This document shows positions 11,731 to 23,059 of a stretch of DNA of 64,000 nt, piece by piece. Under the pieces are notes generated by a model. That model was not told the DNA's origin and did no database searches. It saw only the letters and a program-made list of their open reading frames with translations. Positions within the stretch are counted from its first letter, which is position 1, and each line of letters opens with the position of its first letter. The DNA lies in assembly GCA_032207245.1 (NCBI GenBank), contig CM063508.1, positions 92,196,100 through 92,260,099 on the forward strand. Direction: 5' to 3'. A program made the position numbers and the translations under genes. This DNA comes from Pardosa pseudoannulata. Lineage: Eukaryota > Arthropoda > Arachnida > Araneae > Lycosidae.

Positions 11731-11733
11731 TAA

Positions 11734-11899
11734 TGGTGTCGCGAGCTCGGCTGTTTTTTGTTTTCCGGCCGGTGGCAACGAAAAGAGTTGGAAAAAGAAA
11801 AATAAAGGTTGTTGCTGATGTTGAAGTTTGTGGTCGAATGTTTAATCTTTTGAATACTAATTTGCTCTCCCAAAAAGCTATTTTTTAGAGAATAGAACA
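11734..11899 (+). mobile_element. Candidate 5' LTR (3' part) of BEL/Pao element, with primer-binding site after it
   Basis: The proposed LTR runs from TGTCGCGAGC to ...ATAGAACA, contains an AATAAA signal near 11800, and ends three bases before TGGTGCCTCACCTCGGGA (11903-11920). That 18-mer begins with TGG, as does a tRNA-primed minus-strand primer-binding site. No 3' LTR copy exists in the window, so the left LTR boundary cannot be confirmed by comparison and could lie further upstream. The tRNA species is not assigned. Confidence 0.4.
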
Positions 11900-12080
11900 T
11901 TGTGGTGCCTCACCTCGGGACCTTTGGATTAGAATTGAACTGTTGATTTGAGAAAATTTGAATTGAAATCGAAAGTGTGGGGTGAGTCATTTGAACTTCA
12001 TTATTTGAATTATGATATTCTCGTAATTGATAAATTTGAATTATTATTTGGTTTTGATTGAATATTGAGTTGAATTAGAT

Positions 12081-14081
12081 ATGGATGAATTTCTAAAGCT
12101 TAAAAATAAGCGTTCGACCTATAGAACACAATTAACTAAGTTGTTTGCCAAAATCGAAACTGCTCTTAACGATCAGAATTCTCAGTTAGAGACATTAGAA
12201 AGTGATTTAGAACTGTTATCAATTAAAGATTCTACTGTTAAAGAGTTAAATTCTGAAATAGAAAAATGTCTTAAACCCGAAGAAATGGAAACCGAAATTA
12301 ATAAATGTTCGGAATATGATGATAAGGTAATTCTTTACAAAACGAAACTCAAGAAACGTATTAAACAATTGCAACCGGATAGTGATCAAAATAATTCTGT
12401 TGATAATAGTATTTTAAATTCATCAGAAGAAAGCAGAGTTTGTATTCCTTCAGATATAAAAACCGTTAAATTACCTAAACTTGTGATTTCGAAATATTAC
12501 GGTGATCCTGATAAATATTTAGACTTTATGAACCAGTACGAAAATGCTATTCATAATAATTCATCATTAAGTGATATAGATAAGTTCAATTATTTAAAGT
12601 CGTTACTAGGTGGAGTAGCAGCCAACGCTATAAGTGGATTTAGTTTAACCGCAAAGAATTACGCAGCTGCAATTGCACTTTTGAAACAACGCTTCGGAAA
12701 TCAAGATATGTTAATTCATGCGCATTTGAACAATTTATTGAATCTATCACCTATTAAGAATATAACTGATATCCATGGATTGCGCAATTTGTACGATAAA
12801 TCTGAAACTCAAATTCGTAGCTTAGAAGCGTTAGGTGTCGCAGAAAATACCTACAGCTGTTTACTTTGTCCAATATTATTAAAATTGCTTCCTTGTGAAT
12901 TAACCTTAGAATTTACACGTATGCAAGATAGTAATAAAAAATGGGATGTTCAAACTCTCATAAATTTTCTGCGAAAAGAAGTTGAATCTCGCGAAAGAGC
13001 ATTTCAAATACATAAACCGGAAATAAAATCATTAGAAATAAAATCTCAGAGGGATGCTAGATCTTTGGGAAGGAATTGGATTACTGATAAGTATAAGCGA
13101 AATATAAACACGAATGGCTCTAGAGCACCGACTAGACCGAATGTCGCCTCCGCAACAGAATTAATTACATCAACAAATGGTTTATGCTTGTTCTGTTCTA
13201 AAATGCATGGAAGTGAAACTTGTGATTCTTTAAATGTAAATGATAGAAGGGAATTTTGCAAGCGTTATTGGTTATGTTTTTTATGCTTGAAACCCCAGCA
13301 CCGTTTACAAGATTGTGTTCAGAAGAATTCTTTATCTTGCTCATTTTGCCGAGGATTACATAATGTTGCACTTTGTTTTAAAAAGGAAAATGAAAAAATG
13401 AGGACTTTGAAATCTTCAAAAATTGATAATACGGTAACAAAACATGTTAACATTGAACAAGATAAAGGTGATTGTACGATTTCTAATCATGTAAACAATG
13501 AACAAAACCAAATTTTATTGCAAACTTCTGCTGTTAAATTGGTTGGAAATTTATCAAGTAGAGTAATTCGCTGTCTTTATGATCCAGGTAGTCAAAGGTC
13601 ATTCATTCGAAAAGACCTATCACGACAATTGTCTTTGATTAAAGTGGGTGAAGAGGAACTTTTTATTCATACTTTTGGCTCAAAAGCCACAACTCGTATA
13701 AAATGTGCTCGAGTACAGGTAAAAATAAGAGATATTCTGGATGAGAATGAGTCAGTAATAGAAGTTTTAGAAATTGATGAAGTTTCCAGTGCCCCTTTGG
13801 AATTTGCTCCTATTGATATGATTAACGAATTAAAAATTGAAGGAATTAATTTGAGCGATGTTAATTACGATATTTTGGGGAACGGAAATATTTCTTTACT
13901 CATGTGTTATAATTTGTCCTTTATTTTTTTAAAACTGTACTTGAATTTTAACATTCAAGTACAGTTCACGTACAAAAAAATGCTTATAGTAAACAATTTT
14001 TTTTTTCTGTACATTTTATGTAAAAATGACATTATCTTATTTTATATCAAATTCAATACTATAGCTTTAATTTTTATTTAA
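12081..14081 (+). pseudogene. BEL/Pao retrotransposon Gag-protease fragment, 3'-truncated
   Basis: The open frame has 666 codons. Residues 1-110 are a charged, coiled-coil-like leader. About 131-290 match the DUF1759-type Gag core (VISKYYGDPDKY, LNNLLNLSPI). About 369-432 are Cys/His knuckles (CLFCSKMHGSETC, CFLCLKPQHRLQDC, CSFCRGLHNVALC). A retropepsin-like segment starts near 500 (LYDPGSQRSFI), with Pro where BEL proteases usually have Ser or Thr (D-S/T-G). Similarity fades near residue 610 (ISLLM, where the family continues LIGADY-like). The last 55 residues are low-complexity hydrophobic sequence read through unrelated DNA. Reverse transcriptase, RNase H and integrase are missing, so the element is dead despite the long frame. 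Confidence 0.85.
13935..13964. other. Perfect 11-bp hairpin at the BEL truncation point
   Basis: CTGTACTTGAA, an 8-base loop, then TTCAAGTACAG. It lies about 30 bases past the place where Gag-Pol similarity ends. Confidence 0.7.
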
Positions 14082-14084
14082 GTA

Positions 14085-15250
14085 CTATGCAGATATTCGT
14101 ATTGAGATTTAATTACAGAGAAAACCTATAATACATGAAATATAGCCAGTGTCTTATAAGCGATTTACTTATTATACACGAATCTTTAACTAGCTTAAAG
14201 TTTACAAGGAATGTTCATGAATATTTTTATGAATATTATGAAGAGAGAAGGCAAATAAACACATTAAAAATAATTTAAATTCTGACATAGCTAAGGGCGA
14301 AATATTTATTGGGACATTATAAATGTTTATACTGTTTTGAATTACTTTTATTTCTGATTCACATGTCTACAATGTTCATAATTATTATTCAAAAGCATAT
14401 CACATTTATCCTTTCTTTACATCAAATTTATTTTTGTTATACATTAATAGTATATCTTTTAAAACTATTTTATGTTTTATATTTGAATACACGGTTTATT
14501 GTTTGTTACAGAATGTTTTTGAGCGTATGCTAGAAATACATGTATGTTAAATCCTATATTAACATTTATTTTCTTTATTTAGCCAGCAATAAAAAGTGAA
14601 AGCTGTAATGTCGTAAAAAAACGAAGTGGCAGGTATTAATTCATAACATATTTTATAATATTAACAATATTGATATAAACAAAACTTGAAGTATATAAAT
14701 ATCATTACAATGCTAAATGATAAGGATATATATAACGCAATTGATAATTATGTTTTCATGTTCGAAAACTTAGACGATATACGCGGCTGACCAAACAATA
14801 TACTAAGCGTTATGATTATGTAGACTCAGCTAACAGAGGAGGTGAGAGGCAATAAATGTTAAGAAATCAAATAAGATTTCTCTAAACGAATTCCAATCTT
14901 GCCTCATATGAATTTTTCTGTTTTTTTCTGCTTGCTATAAAAACGCTGAATTACCACTAGCCCATCCTCAAATATTCTTTATTATACATAATCGAATATC
15001 TTTATCAACGTTATTTGATAATTGATCTTTGTTTCAAACTTACAGGTTGGTCTACATTAACTGGATAAACTACGAGCTTCTGGTATGTTACAGAGGCTTG
15101 TTAATTCTTCGGGTTGATGTTGCGGAAGTTTGGTCTTCATTGTTAAGTAACGTATTGCTTTATTTGCGTCATAAACAAATATCTTAACCCTAACCCTTTT
15201 GTTCTCCTAATGATGATTCTCTAAATTCTGAAAGTATGACGTTCATTACA
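14085..15250. other. Intergenic DNA, nothing recognised
   Basis: AT-rich, with no convincing ORF or transposon terminus. The two TAACCC units at 15185 are too short to be a telomere-like array. Confidence 0.4.
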
Positions 15251-15251
15251 A

Positions 15252-16716
15252 TCCCCTATATGATAATAGCTTAAGTTATCTGTCCGTTGTTCAAATTTAT
15301 GAAACTGTTCGACCTGGAATGGATGGAGGCATTCATATTGGATTCTTGATGAGTTAGGGATAGCAATGTTCGAAATCCACCCCTTACCCCTTTTTCGTGA
15401 GTTTAAGGCATTATTTCAAGAGCAGGTGATTAACCCTCTAAGCGATTTGCACGTACAATTCCGCCAGCTGTCACAGACAATTTTCGACCCCCAAAAACGT
15501 TCCAAAAATAGATGTATTGTACATTTCTGACAGTGCTTTCATCCATGAAATTATGAGGTAGGATCAGGTCGATTGTTAGAAACTTTACTTTTCTTTGACT
15601 GACATTTATTGAGGGATGCACCCCTACTCTCTGAGGAACAAAGGCAATGATAACTTCTCATGGCTTTGTCAATCTCTATTTCGAAGTATTTCGTTTGCGG
15701 TAACATATATATCTCTAATTGAACCACTGAAATATCTTAGATAACCTTAGTAAAAATATATAAATAATTCTCAAAAAAAATTTTATTCGACTTTTAGAAT
15801 AAATTATTTTTTATGGGATGTTCTTCGACACTTGACGAGCTTTATGTGTATTAAAAATTAACAATTAATAATGTCTATTTATATATCTATTTATAACCGG
15901 AAGTAAAGGGACAATAACATAAGGGACATAATAGGGTGGGGCAAAGGGTGAAGTAAAAAATCATAGAACACTTTGGTCACTGACACAATAAAGCTTTATC
16001 GTATTTTTGGAGACTTTATTTTCCCCGGTGTGTTCCACTCAGAGGGTTAAAGGCCAGTCTCATCAAAGTCGACTTTGTTAAGACCGGCCCTAAATTTATC
16101 TAATATCACATAATAAATAGGTAAAAAGAACATTTTTCTAGCATTATGACGTCATTCTTTTAACTATCTCATTTAATCATTTTTTATTTTAAATTATTTA
16201 AATATCGTCGGCATTATTTTCATACGTTTGATCACATCACTAAACTTAGATATAACTTAAATAATTTTCTTTTATATTTGGCTTGAATAATATATTACGT
16301 ACATATGTCATAATTTTAAATTTAATCATCGATTATTTTTTGTTGCAATGAAAATTTTATCACCGGTATTTACAACAAATTCTATCTACCCCCAGAGTAC
16401 AGTGGAAATGATAGTTTTATTCCTTTACTTCCTTTAACTACTATGGCAAAAATATTTTGAAGAACTTAACGATAAATTCGATGAAGCAAAGAAAACTTTT
16501 AATTACCTTTGTAAATGAATTCATCGTGATTCTAAACTGCATTCACAGTATCGGGAGACTTTAGAGGAGTATGAAGTTAAACAAAACTATTGAGCCTGTA
16601 GTAGATAATTCTTAGCCAAAAAACAGACCATTCTTTTTATCAATCTTATAGGGTACTTTAAAATTCTGGAAAATTGAAAATTTTACTGATCCATCACATG
16701 ACGGGCTATATGCTAG
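15252..16716 (+). mobile_element. Nonautonomous Helitron with nested piggyBac-type MITE
   Basis: The element starts TCCCCTATAT after an A and ends GGGCTATATGCTAG before a T. This is the Helitron arrangement: 5'-TC, a subterminal hairpin 11 bases before CTRR-3', and insertion between A and T. The hairpin is degraded here (CCATCACATGACGGG) but perfect in the sister copies ending at 28098 and 42926. The interior aligns with those copies (GACCTGGAAT, GGATTCTTGATGAGTTAGGG, GCATTATGACGTCATTC). No Rep/helicase coding is present. Without the 613-bp MITE at 15434-16046 it is about 850 bp. Confidence 0.75.
15434..16046. mobile_element. piggyBac-type MITE (TTAA target site)
   Basis: The element is bounded by TTAA at 15430-15433 and 16047-16050, with ends CCCTCTAAGC and, read inward from the right, CCCTCTGAGTGG. 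CCCT ends and TTAA duplication are typical of piggyBac. A second family member lies at 55739-56370 in the opposite orientation. The paralogous Helitrons at 26005 and 40834 keep the empty site (GGTGATTAAGTTT at 26305-26317), which proves the insertion boundaries. There is no transposase, so it depends on one made elsewhere. Confidence 0.85.
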
Positions 16717-16894
16717 TATATTAATAAAGTCCCTAATAATTTAGTACTATTTTCTATTCATTTTTTATTTCATCCATGATACCTTGACTTATTCTGTGAG
16801 TAAAATATTTAATAGAGAGCTTGACTAAGGGAGTTTAGATAGAATCTCTATTTATTCAAAAGACAGGAGGTGTGAGGCTGTTTGCTGGCCGAGA

Positions 16895-17144
16895 AAAAGT
16901 GACAGCATTTTGATTATCAAAGTTTTGAATTCATATATGTGCTTTCTATAAACGGTAAAAATGACAGCATTTTGCTTATCAAACGTTTGAGTTGATAAAT
17001 GTGCTTTCTATTAACCGTAAAAGTGACAGCATCTTGCTTATCAAAGTTTTAAGTTAATAAATCTGCCTTTTATTAACAGTAAAAGTGACAGCATTTTGCT
17101 TAACAAAGTTTTGAGTTGATAAATGTTTTTTTTCTATTAACGGT
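16895..17144. repeat. 62-bp minisatellite, 4 units
   Basis: Units start at 16895, 16957, 17019 and 17081, each beginning AAAA(G/A)TGACAGCAT and ending near CTATTAACNGT. Divergence between units is modest. The array begins about 180 bases beyond the Helitron 3' end. Confidence 0.9.
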
Positions 17145-17149
17145 TTTTT

Positions 17150-19090
17150 AGGATGTCTTAGTTGTTAGAACCAGTTTACTAAGTTTTCGCTTACTTACTG
17201 ACAGATGTCATCTGTTAGTTATATTTCTAAATGATGCATGACAATTTAATTATAAGCGTATATATTGCTATTGGAAGGAATGCACTAATTTTGTTTTTTA
17301 TAAAATTGATATACATTTCATTTGCTGTAATTTTGATACTTTTGACACGAAAGTCATCACATTATATAATAGATGTTGTGAGATTTTAAGGATTAGTGGA
17401 CTGTATAATAAATAAGAATAATGTGAATGAGCGGGATACCAAAATATTTAAACTCAATGAAATAGAATTGAATGAATATGAATTGGATCAACGTTGGGAA
17501 AATGACAACCCAATAAGATTTATGATTAAAAAGAATAAAGCATTTACTTACAATGACTTTGACTATTCTCACTCCCAACGTCGTCCTAATATCCCTTTTA
17601 ACCCATATTGGACCACTGTCCTATAAACAGGACAGGAAATGAAATTCCCTTTAATAATAAAGCTATAAATATTTTGAGTGGATTTTATGTTAAAAACTTT
17701 AAAATAGACACACTTTAGCATAGTAACAAAAGAAAACTGAGAAATCAAATTATATTGTATTGTAAAATTTATTTTCAGCAACCTCTTAAAAATTGTCATT
17801 TTTTAATCTTTAATTTTATATTTATTATTTTTTTTTCAAACATTGTGTAAGTCACTGTTAGTTTCTAGACAGAACTAGTAATGCAGCTGAACGTTTTTGT
17901 TCAAAAATATATTTTACACTTGTATTTTGTAAGTATAAAAAAGGTACCCTAAATATAAGACAACGGTAAAATCCCAACTATTTTTCCATGAATTCGATAT
18001 TGCATTGAGAATGCACATTATTTTCTTATCTTTCAAAAAAAAAAAAACAGTTCAAACGATTGTTCACACACCTGGACATAACAAGGGGTAAATAGATGTC
18101 TATTCTATTCAAAAAAACTGGAGATTTAAAAATAAACTTACTCTCTTACTGCCAGTTCAATAACTGCAAGGGTAAACCAACAACAGTATACTTAAAATGT
18201 AATGTTGGACTTTGTTTTGACTATTTCCCTAAATTTGATCTATGAATCAGCCTAAGGCAATGTAAGTGATATTTGCTAATCTTTAGTAGTGTATTGGACC
18301 TATTTATAGCATAGCCAATAACATAAAAAATTAAGAATAAATTTTCAACATTTTGGTTTTATATGCTTAGTTACACCATATCAATGATATGGATTAAGTT
18401 TTAATAACTTACAGAAATATTTAGTTGGTGTGGTACAATATGGGTTAAGAAAACCAACACAAAATAGAATATATGGCAGATTTATCCCTCGCTCACAGCG
18501 AACACTATTGTATTACATATATTTACAGATGGCGCTTCACTTCACGGTTACAAAATAAACACAGTTTACAAAATATATTAAGCAATTGCCGTCGCATCAT
18601 GGATGTTGGACGGAACAGATGTTTATGCAATCGATACCCCTCTAAAATAAGTATGTATTCAATTTTTGCTTATGTTTCCATAGAAATAGAAAATTCTAAA
18701 TAACATAATAAAAGGGAATGATGAAAAGGGTGTTTGAGTGGTGTTTATTTAAAATCTAGTTTTCATACGGCATCCCAGTTTCTGACAGAGAACGTGTCTG
18801 CATAATATAAAAGCTTTAAAGCATTCTCAAGATGTACGACTGAACGAAAAAGATTCAAATTAATTTTGCTATAATTTTTTTACAAAATTATAGTATGTTT
18901 TATAATTTGTGTTAATACAAAACTAAAAGTACCATTTTTATGATGATTCTACTATTTTAAATATCTTGTAATATAGTGAAAAGAAACTTATTGAATCCAT
19001 TATTTAAGCTGTTCTTTAGTTTCAAATTCAGTTCTGTTCTTGCTGAAAGAAAAAAAGATTGCTTCTTAGGTTTTAAATATTATTTTTAGT
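17150..19090. other. Intergenic DNA upstream of GR locus 3
   Basis: AT-rich. Short open frames on both strands around 17400-17800 and 18470-18700 have no recognisable features. The GR locus 3 promoter must lie near its end but no motif stands out. Confidence 0.4.
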
Positions 19091-19093
19091 GCT

Positions 19094-20278
19094 ATGATGC
19101 ATCAAGGTAAAATTCCTAAAAGGATGAGAAAAAACCACATAATAATCTTGAAAAATGTGTACAGAACCCATACACATTTTTTATACAGTTATGTGTTTTA
19201 CCTCTTTTACGTATGCGCCATATTTAAAGGCTATAGAATTAAATATCACGGTAAATCAAAAATATTATCATACTGTGCGTTAAATATTTGTAATATAGTT
19301 TTTAATGTAGCAGTATTCAGTTTTCAATCAGTTGTATCCATGTCTTACACTTTTCAATCGCCTAACGGTAAAACTTCAACTTCAGTATTGTATGCGTGTA
19401 TGAATCTATTGCACTGTTTGAACCGCATTTATTTATGCAAACACGTCAAAACTTATACAGGTCTTGCAAAACGGCTTTATAATTTTCTTCCAATTGCATA
19501 TAAACACGACAAAACACCATTATGGATAATTGCTTGGAGTTTTCTAATTGTCTTCATTGATCTCATTTCAGTTATTCTTCTTTTCATTTGTTGTATCCTA
19601 AATGAAGACTTTTTCCAATACCTTGTATTTGGGCAAAATATTAAAAGCAAAGTTTCGAAATATATTTTCAGTTTCTTCTTCTCCGTAAACTATTGCATAT
19701 TTATTTCTTCTCCAGTCTCTATCTTTGCTATTTTTTATGTTAAACTTTGCTGGGATATTCAAAACATAATTCGAAACTATCGTCGAATGATAATGAACTG
19801 TGACCCTATGAACTACAATCAACTATCTAATGTGTGTTGTGAAATAAAATCCCGAGTAAGCTATATTGATTCAAAAGTAGGGATTCCAGTCTTTTTTTGT
19901 TACGTGTATAACGCTATCATGATGTATTTTGGACTGACGAGCATTCTACATCCGCATCAAATGCCTGTAAGCTACAGGAACGGAGCTATTATTACTGACA
20001 GCCTTTTGAGTTTTCTCACGTTTACTACAGTGACAGTAACTGCATCTCTTGTCGCCGAAGCATCGTCGGAAGTCAAAGCCGAAGCAAGAAAAATAACTGA
20101 AACCAACCAGGAAGCCATATGCTTCTACACCAGGTTTCTTCAAGTTGTCGAAGATGATATTTCTATGACAGTTTGGAGGATGGTAACATTAAAAAGAAGC
20201 ACATTACTTGCAACTTTTGGTGCAATTTTAACGTATTCGCTTTTAATAGATAGCATAACAGTAGATAGCCCAAAATAA
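19094..20278 (+). CDS. Gustatory receptor-like 7TM protein (GR locus 3)
   Basis: A single exon of 394 codons. Family landmarks are AIFKGYRIKY (42-51), NRIYLCKHVK (110-119), TPLWIIAW (141-148), IFYVKLCWDIQ (213-223), YNQLSNVCCE (241-250), YIDSKVGIPV and the C-terminal RSTLLATFGAILTYSLLID. The N-terminus is about ten residues longer than in the paralogues. The Met at 19124 (MRKNHII) would give the usual length, so the start is uncertain. It shares with locus 1 the TPLWI motif, YIDxKVG and the ILHPHQM/TLHPYEM loop; loci 2 and 6 instead have LHS at that loop. Loci 1 and 3 may therefore form one subgroup and loci 2, 4, 5 and 6 another. The frame is intact. The ligand is unknown. Confidence 0.87.
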   Translation: MMHQGKIPKRMRKNHIIILKNVYRTHTHFLYSYVFYLFYVCAIFKGYRIKYHGKSKILSYCALNICNIVFNVAVFSFQSVVSMSYTFQSPNGKTSTSVLYACMNLLHCLNRIYLCKHVKTYTGLAKRLYNFLPIAYKHDKTPLWIIAWSFLIVFIDLISVILLFICCILNEDFFQYLVFGQNIKSKVSKYIFSFFFSVNYCIFISSPVSIFAIFYVKLCWDIQNIIRNYRRMIMNCDPMNYNQLSNVCCEIKSRVSYIDSKVGIPVFFCYVYNAIMMYFGLTSILHPHQMPVSYRNGAIITDSLLSFLTFTTVTVTASLVAEASSEVKAEARKITETNQEAICFYTRFLQVVEDDISMTVWRMVTLKRSTLLATFGAILTYSLLIDSITVDSPK

Positions 20279-20279
20279 T

Positions 20280-21840
20280 GTCAACCTGAGAAAATTGTGT
20301 CTCGTTTATGTAGTATTGAAATGATTGTTTCAGGAAACTGAAAATTTTACGCAATTATGCCAAATTTCGCCATAAATGTTTGTCATTCTAAAATATCAAG
20401 TTCTATGTTGACTATAAAAAGTATGGTACGAATGACACTTCGTTTAGAACGATTTACTGAAAGAATAGTGTTCTATTTAATTATTAAGTGCAATAGCCAA
20501 TACTTTATGTTAAAATAATGTAAAGAAAATCATTTTATACGTTTTCTATATTACATTAATTGTGGTAATCCTATTTGGTAAGATACACTGCTTTAAAATG
20601 CTATTGTTCTTTGAAATATTTACAAAATACACGAAGAATCTTTTCATGGAAAGATATTTTATAACTCATGTGAGTGAAGATTTACTACTGATTTACAGCT
20701 ACATTTAGCTAATGGATATCTATATTAGGTATTATTGACTGAAATATAGGTTCGTTAAATATTTAATATACAGGAAAATACAATTAATGAATTACATCTA
20801 TTACAATCTTAATAATATTTTATTGGAAATACACATTGTTATTTTTACTTTTTTTTCTAAAAGAAAACATCTTTATATCTTATCAAATCAGAATGTAATG
20901 TATAAAGTAAATAATTCTCCTTTTTTACTCTACGGCATGTATATTATTATCTATAAAACTAATTATTTTCATTATAAACTGTATGTAATGTAGTTTGAAA
21001 TGTCACTGCCTGATTCTTTGAATAATATATTTTTTTGGAGTAAATTATCGAATTATATTATTTTAAATAATAACTTTTCGATCATTTGATTACTCGATTT
21101 CAGTATACAACAAAATAATTAAATTAGTATTTCTCTAAAATAATGAGAGCATTGAATTTTGCTACCTTAAATCAAAATATTTTATAACTGTATAATATTT
21201 CAAAGTTAAATGAACACACACACACACATATATACATATATAAACACACACGCATGCACACGCTCACACATATATGGTTTCAAAACTATTACACTTTAAG
21301 ATATCACAAAATATCTTCTCTGTCCATTCTTATTCCTTCAAATTTATTGTTCCAGCTACAAAATATCTTAATTAAAGGAATGTTCTTGAATTAAAATTCT
21401 TCTAACCCATTCCCAAAAACTTTGTCTGCAATAAATGCAAATTTTCTGCCTACTGTCTGTATTTTCCAGCTGTCACCGGTGCCTTTTTCAATGATCTAAG
21501 CTCCCTTTTCTTGTTGATAATTTCGACTAAGCTACTTTCTCTGGAAAATATTTATTCTCTGTATCACTCTGGGGTCTAACCCTGTTGTATCACGTGTTTA
21601 TATGATCCCGCTATTTTCTGACTTTGACTATGAAACACATGTTCTATTAACTGATATACAATTTAAGTTTTGAATCGTTCTTTTCAATGTGGCCCTACTG
21701 ACTTCAATATTGCTCCAATAGGCTGACCATATTACTTCAATAGTCTAGTTGTGTAGGATTCTCCTTGAACAGTAGTCCGGGCAAGGCGAAACAATAAGGG
21801 CTACATTTTCATTGTGACCAGTGGAATTAATTTTCACCGT
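20280..21840. other. Intergenic DNA downstream of GR locus 3
   Basis: No gene was recognised. A short (CA)n/(TA)n patch lies at 21217-21280. The stretch 21420-21800 is less AT-rich and may be old transposon sequence, but no ends were found. Confidence 0.4.
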
Positions 21841-21842
21841 GT

Positions 21843-21855
21843 TATATACACACAC

Positions 21856-21951
<96 letters not shown>

Positions 21952-21964
21952 GTGTGTGTGTGTG
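21843..21964. repeat. (CA)n-(TA)n-(TG)n self-complementary microsatellite
   Basis: A CA run, about 90 bases of alternating TA, then a TG run. The three blocks make one large inverted repeat that can fold on itself. Confidence 0.95.
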
Positions 21965-22062
21965 CCAAATATGCTTGTTCATTAAACGTTTATTACACTA
22001 AATCGGTCGTACACTAAATAAAAGTAAATTTCATACTTAATAAATATTTATTAATGCAAACA

Positions 22063-22954
22063 ATGTTCTTGCATCTCCTTGGAAAGTTTGATTTAGTCAT
22101 GTTTGTATGTTGTTGTTTTTAATTTTAAACATGATTCCAAGTTCTCATCAATAAGATTCTTAGTTTACTTGATAATGTTCATACTTGAAAAAGATTTTTT
22201 GCATATATATGTAGAACCTAAAAGGGAAAGAACAGCAAACGCGAGCTTTTTCAGCTGATTGTAAGAGTCAGGTTTACTATTTCAAGCGTTGAAAATGATC
22301 ATTTCTTCCTTCTGTAGGTCATTCAAAGAAGACCACTTGTGTTGTGAACTAAGATCACATTTTTTCTTCTCCAATATTTCCAATTCAACACAAAGAAGTT
22401 CAAATTTACAGCGCCATATCTTATTGTTTTTTAAATCCAGCAATTGTATTTCAAAGCTACCTATGTTATTTTCAAAAGAAGAAACTTTTAGACACGGTAG
22501 GTAAGACAAAACTGTTCATACTGCAGCTACTGGTGGTTGATGCCAATTTGTACCTCCCCCACTTTAGAAAAGTATGCGCACATTCTTGTGGTACCTTTGT
22601 ATCACACTGAAGTACGCCGAAAATATACGAACCATTTCAGCCGGTAGCTTGTACATGGTTTGTGTTTACGGTTAAGATAACTAATAAAATTGAAACTCTA
22701 TGTTCGTTACTTATTTTTACAACAATATAAAATTTTAATTACCTATCTATCTTTTAACTTAAACACAAAATTATACATGTTCTCGATTTACAGAAGAATT
22801 TTAATTTATCGAAATAAGATGTAATTTTTTTCTTATCAAGTTTTTTTTTTTAATGAAAATATCACTACGCCTTCCTCAGATATTTGTGCCAGAGCCGCAC
22901 TTAAGAAACCAAAAAGCCTCATGCTGCTCTGGAGCCGCACTTTGCCGACCACTG
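22063..22954 (-). pseudogene. hAT transposon remnant, C-terminal transposase piece (copy A)
   Basis: Read on the minus strand, 22509-22282 is an open stretch (FENNIGSFEIQL, CDLSSQHKWSSLNDL). After an in-frame stop at NA*NSKPD it continues as LAFAVLSLLGSTYICKKSF, SSMNIIK and IDENLESCLKLK down to 22063. The GSTYxC..FSxMNxIK..(L/I).DE.LESCL pattern is that of the hAT dimerisation domain in transposases related to those domesticated in vertebrate ZBED/GTF2IRD2-type genes. Upstream, at 22954 reading leftward, CAGTGGTCGGCAAAGTGCGG is a hAT-style terminus followed by repeated GCGGCTC. Most of the transposase between is gone and at least three stops are present. Confidence 0.75.
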
Positions 22955-23045
22955 CTTTGGATCAACTGCCATCGCAAGTCCCGAACCCACACACTTTGAA
23001 TTTGTATCTTGTGCTCTGACCATTTGGCCACTGAGTTCCTTAGCA
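22955..23045 (-). mobile_element. tRNA-like SINE head next to hAT end (copy A)
   Basis: On the minus strand an A-box-like TGGTCAGAGCACAAGAT and a B-box-like GTGTGGGTTCGGGACT are spaced as in a tRNA-derived SINE head. The copy-B equivalent at 37751-37845 is slightly better preserved (TGGTCGAATGGTCAGAG). It abuts the hAT terminus, so which inserted into which is unclear. Confidence 0.45.
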
Positions 23046-23059
23046 GAGTTTCTTTATGC

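Noticed and set aside
13046..13261. Minus-strand frame inside the BEL Gag
   Set aside because: Antisense shadow of the Gag reading frame.
15185..15200. Telomere-like TAACCC repeat
   Set aside because: Only two units.
16680..16720. CRISPR-like or terminator hairpin near GACGGGC
   Set aside because: Hairpin position and CTAG end fit a Helitron terminus, and the DNA is eukaryotic.
21814..22017. 67-codon + frame with poly Tyr-Ile
   Set aside because: It is the TA microsatellite read as protein.
22289..22504. + strand frame conserved in both duplication copies
   Set aside because: Its conservation is a shadow of the hAT transposase frame on the opposite strand.
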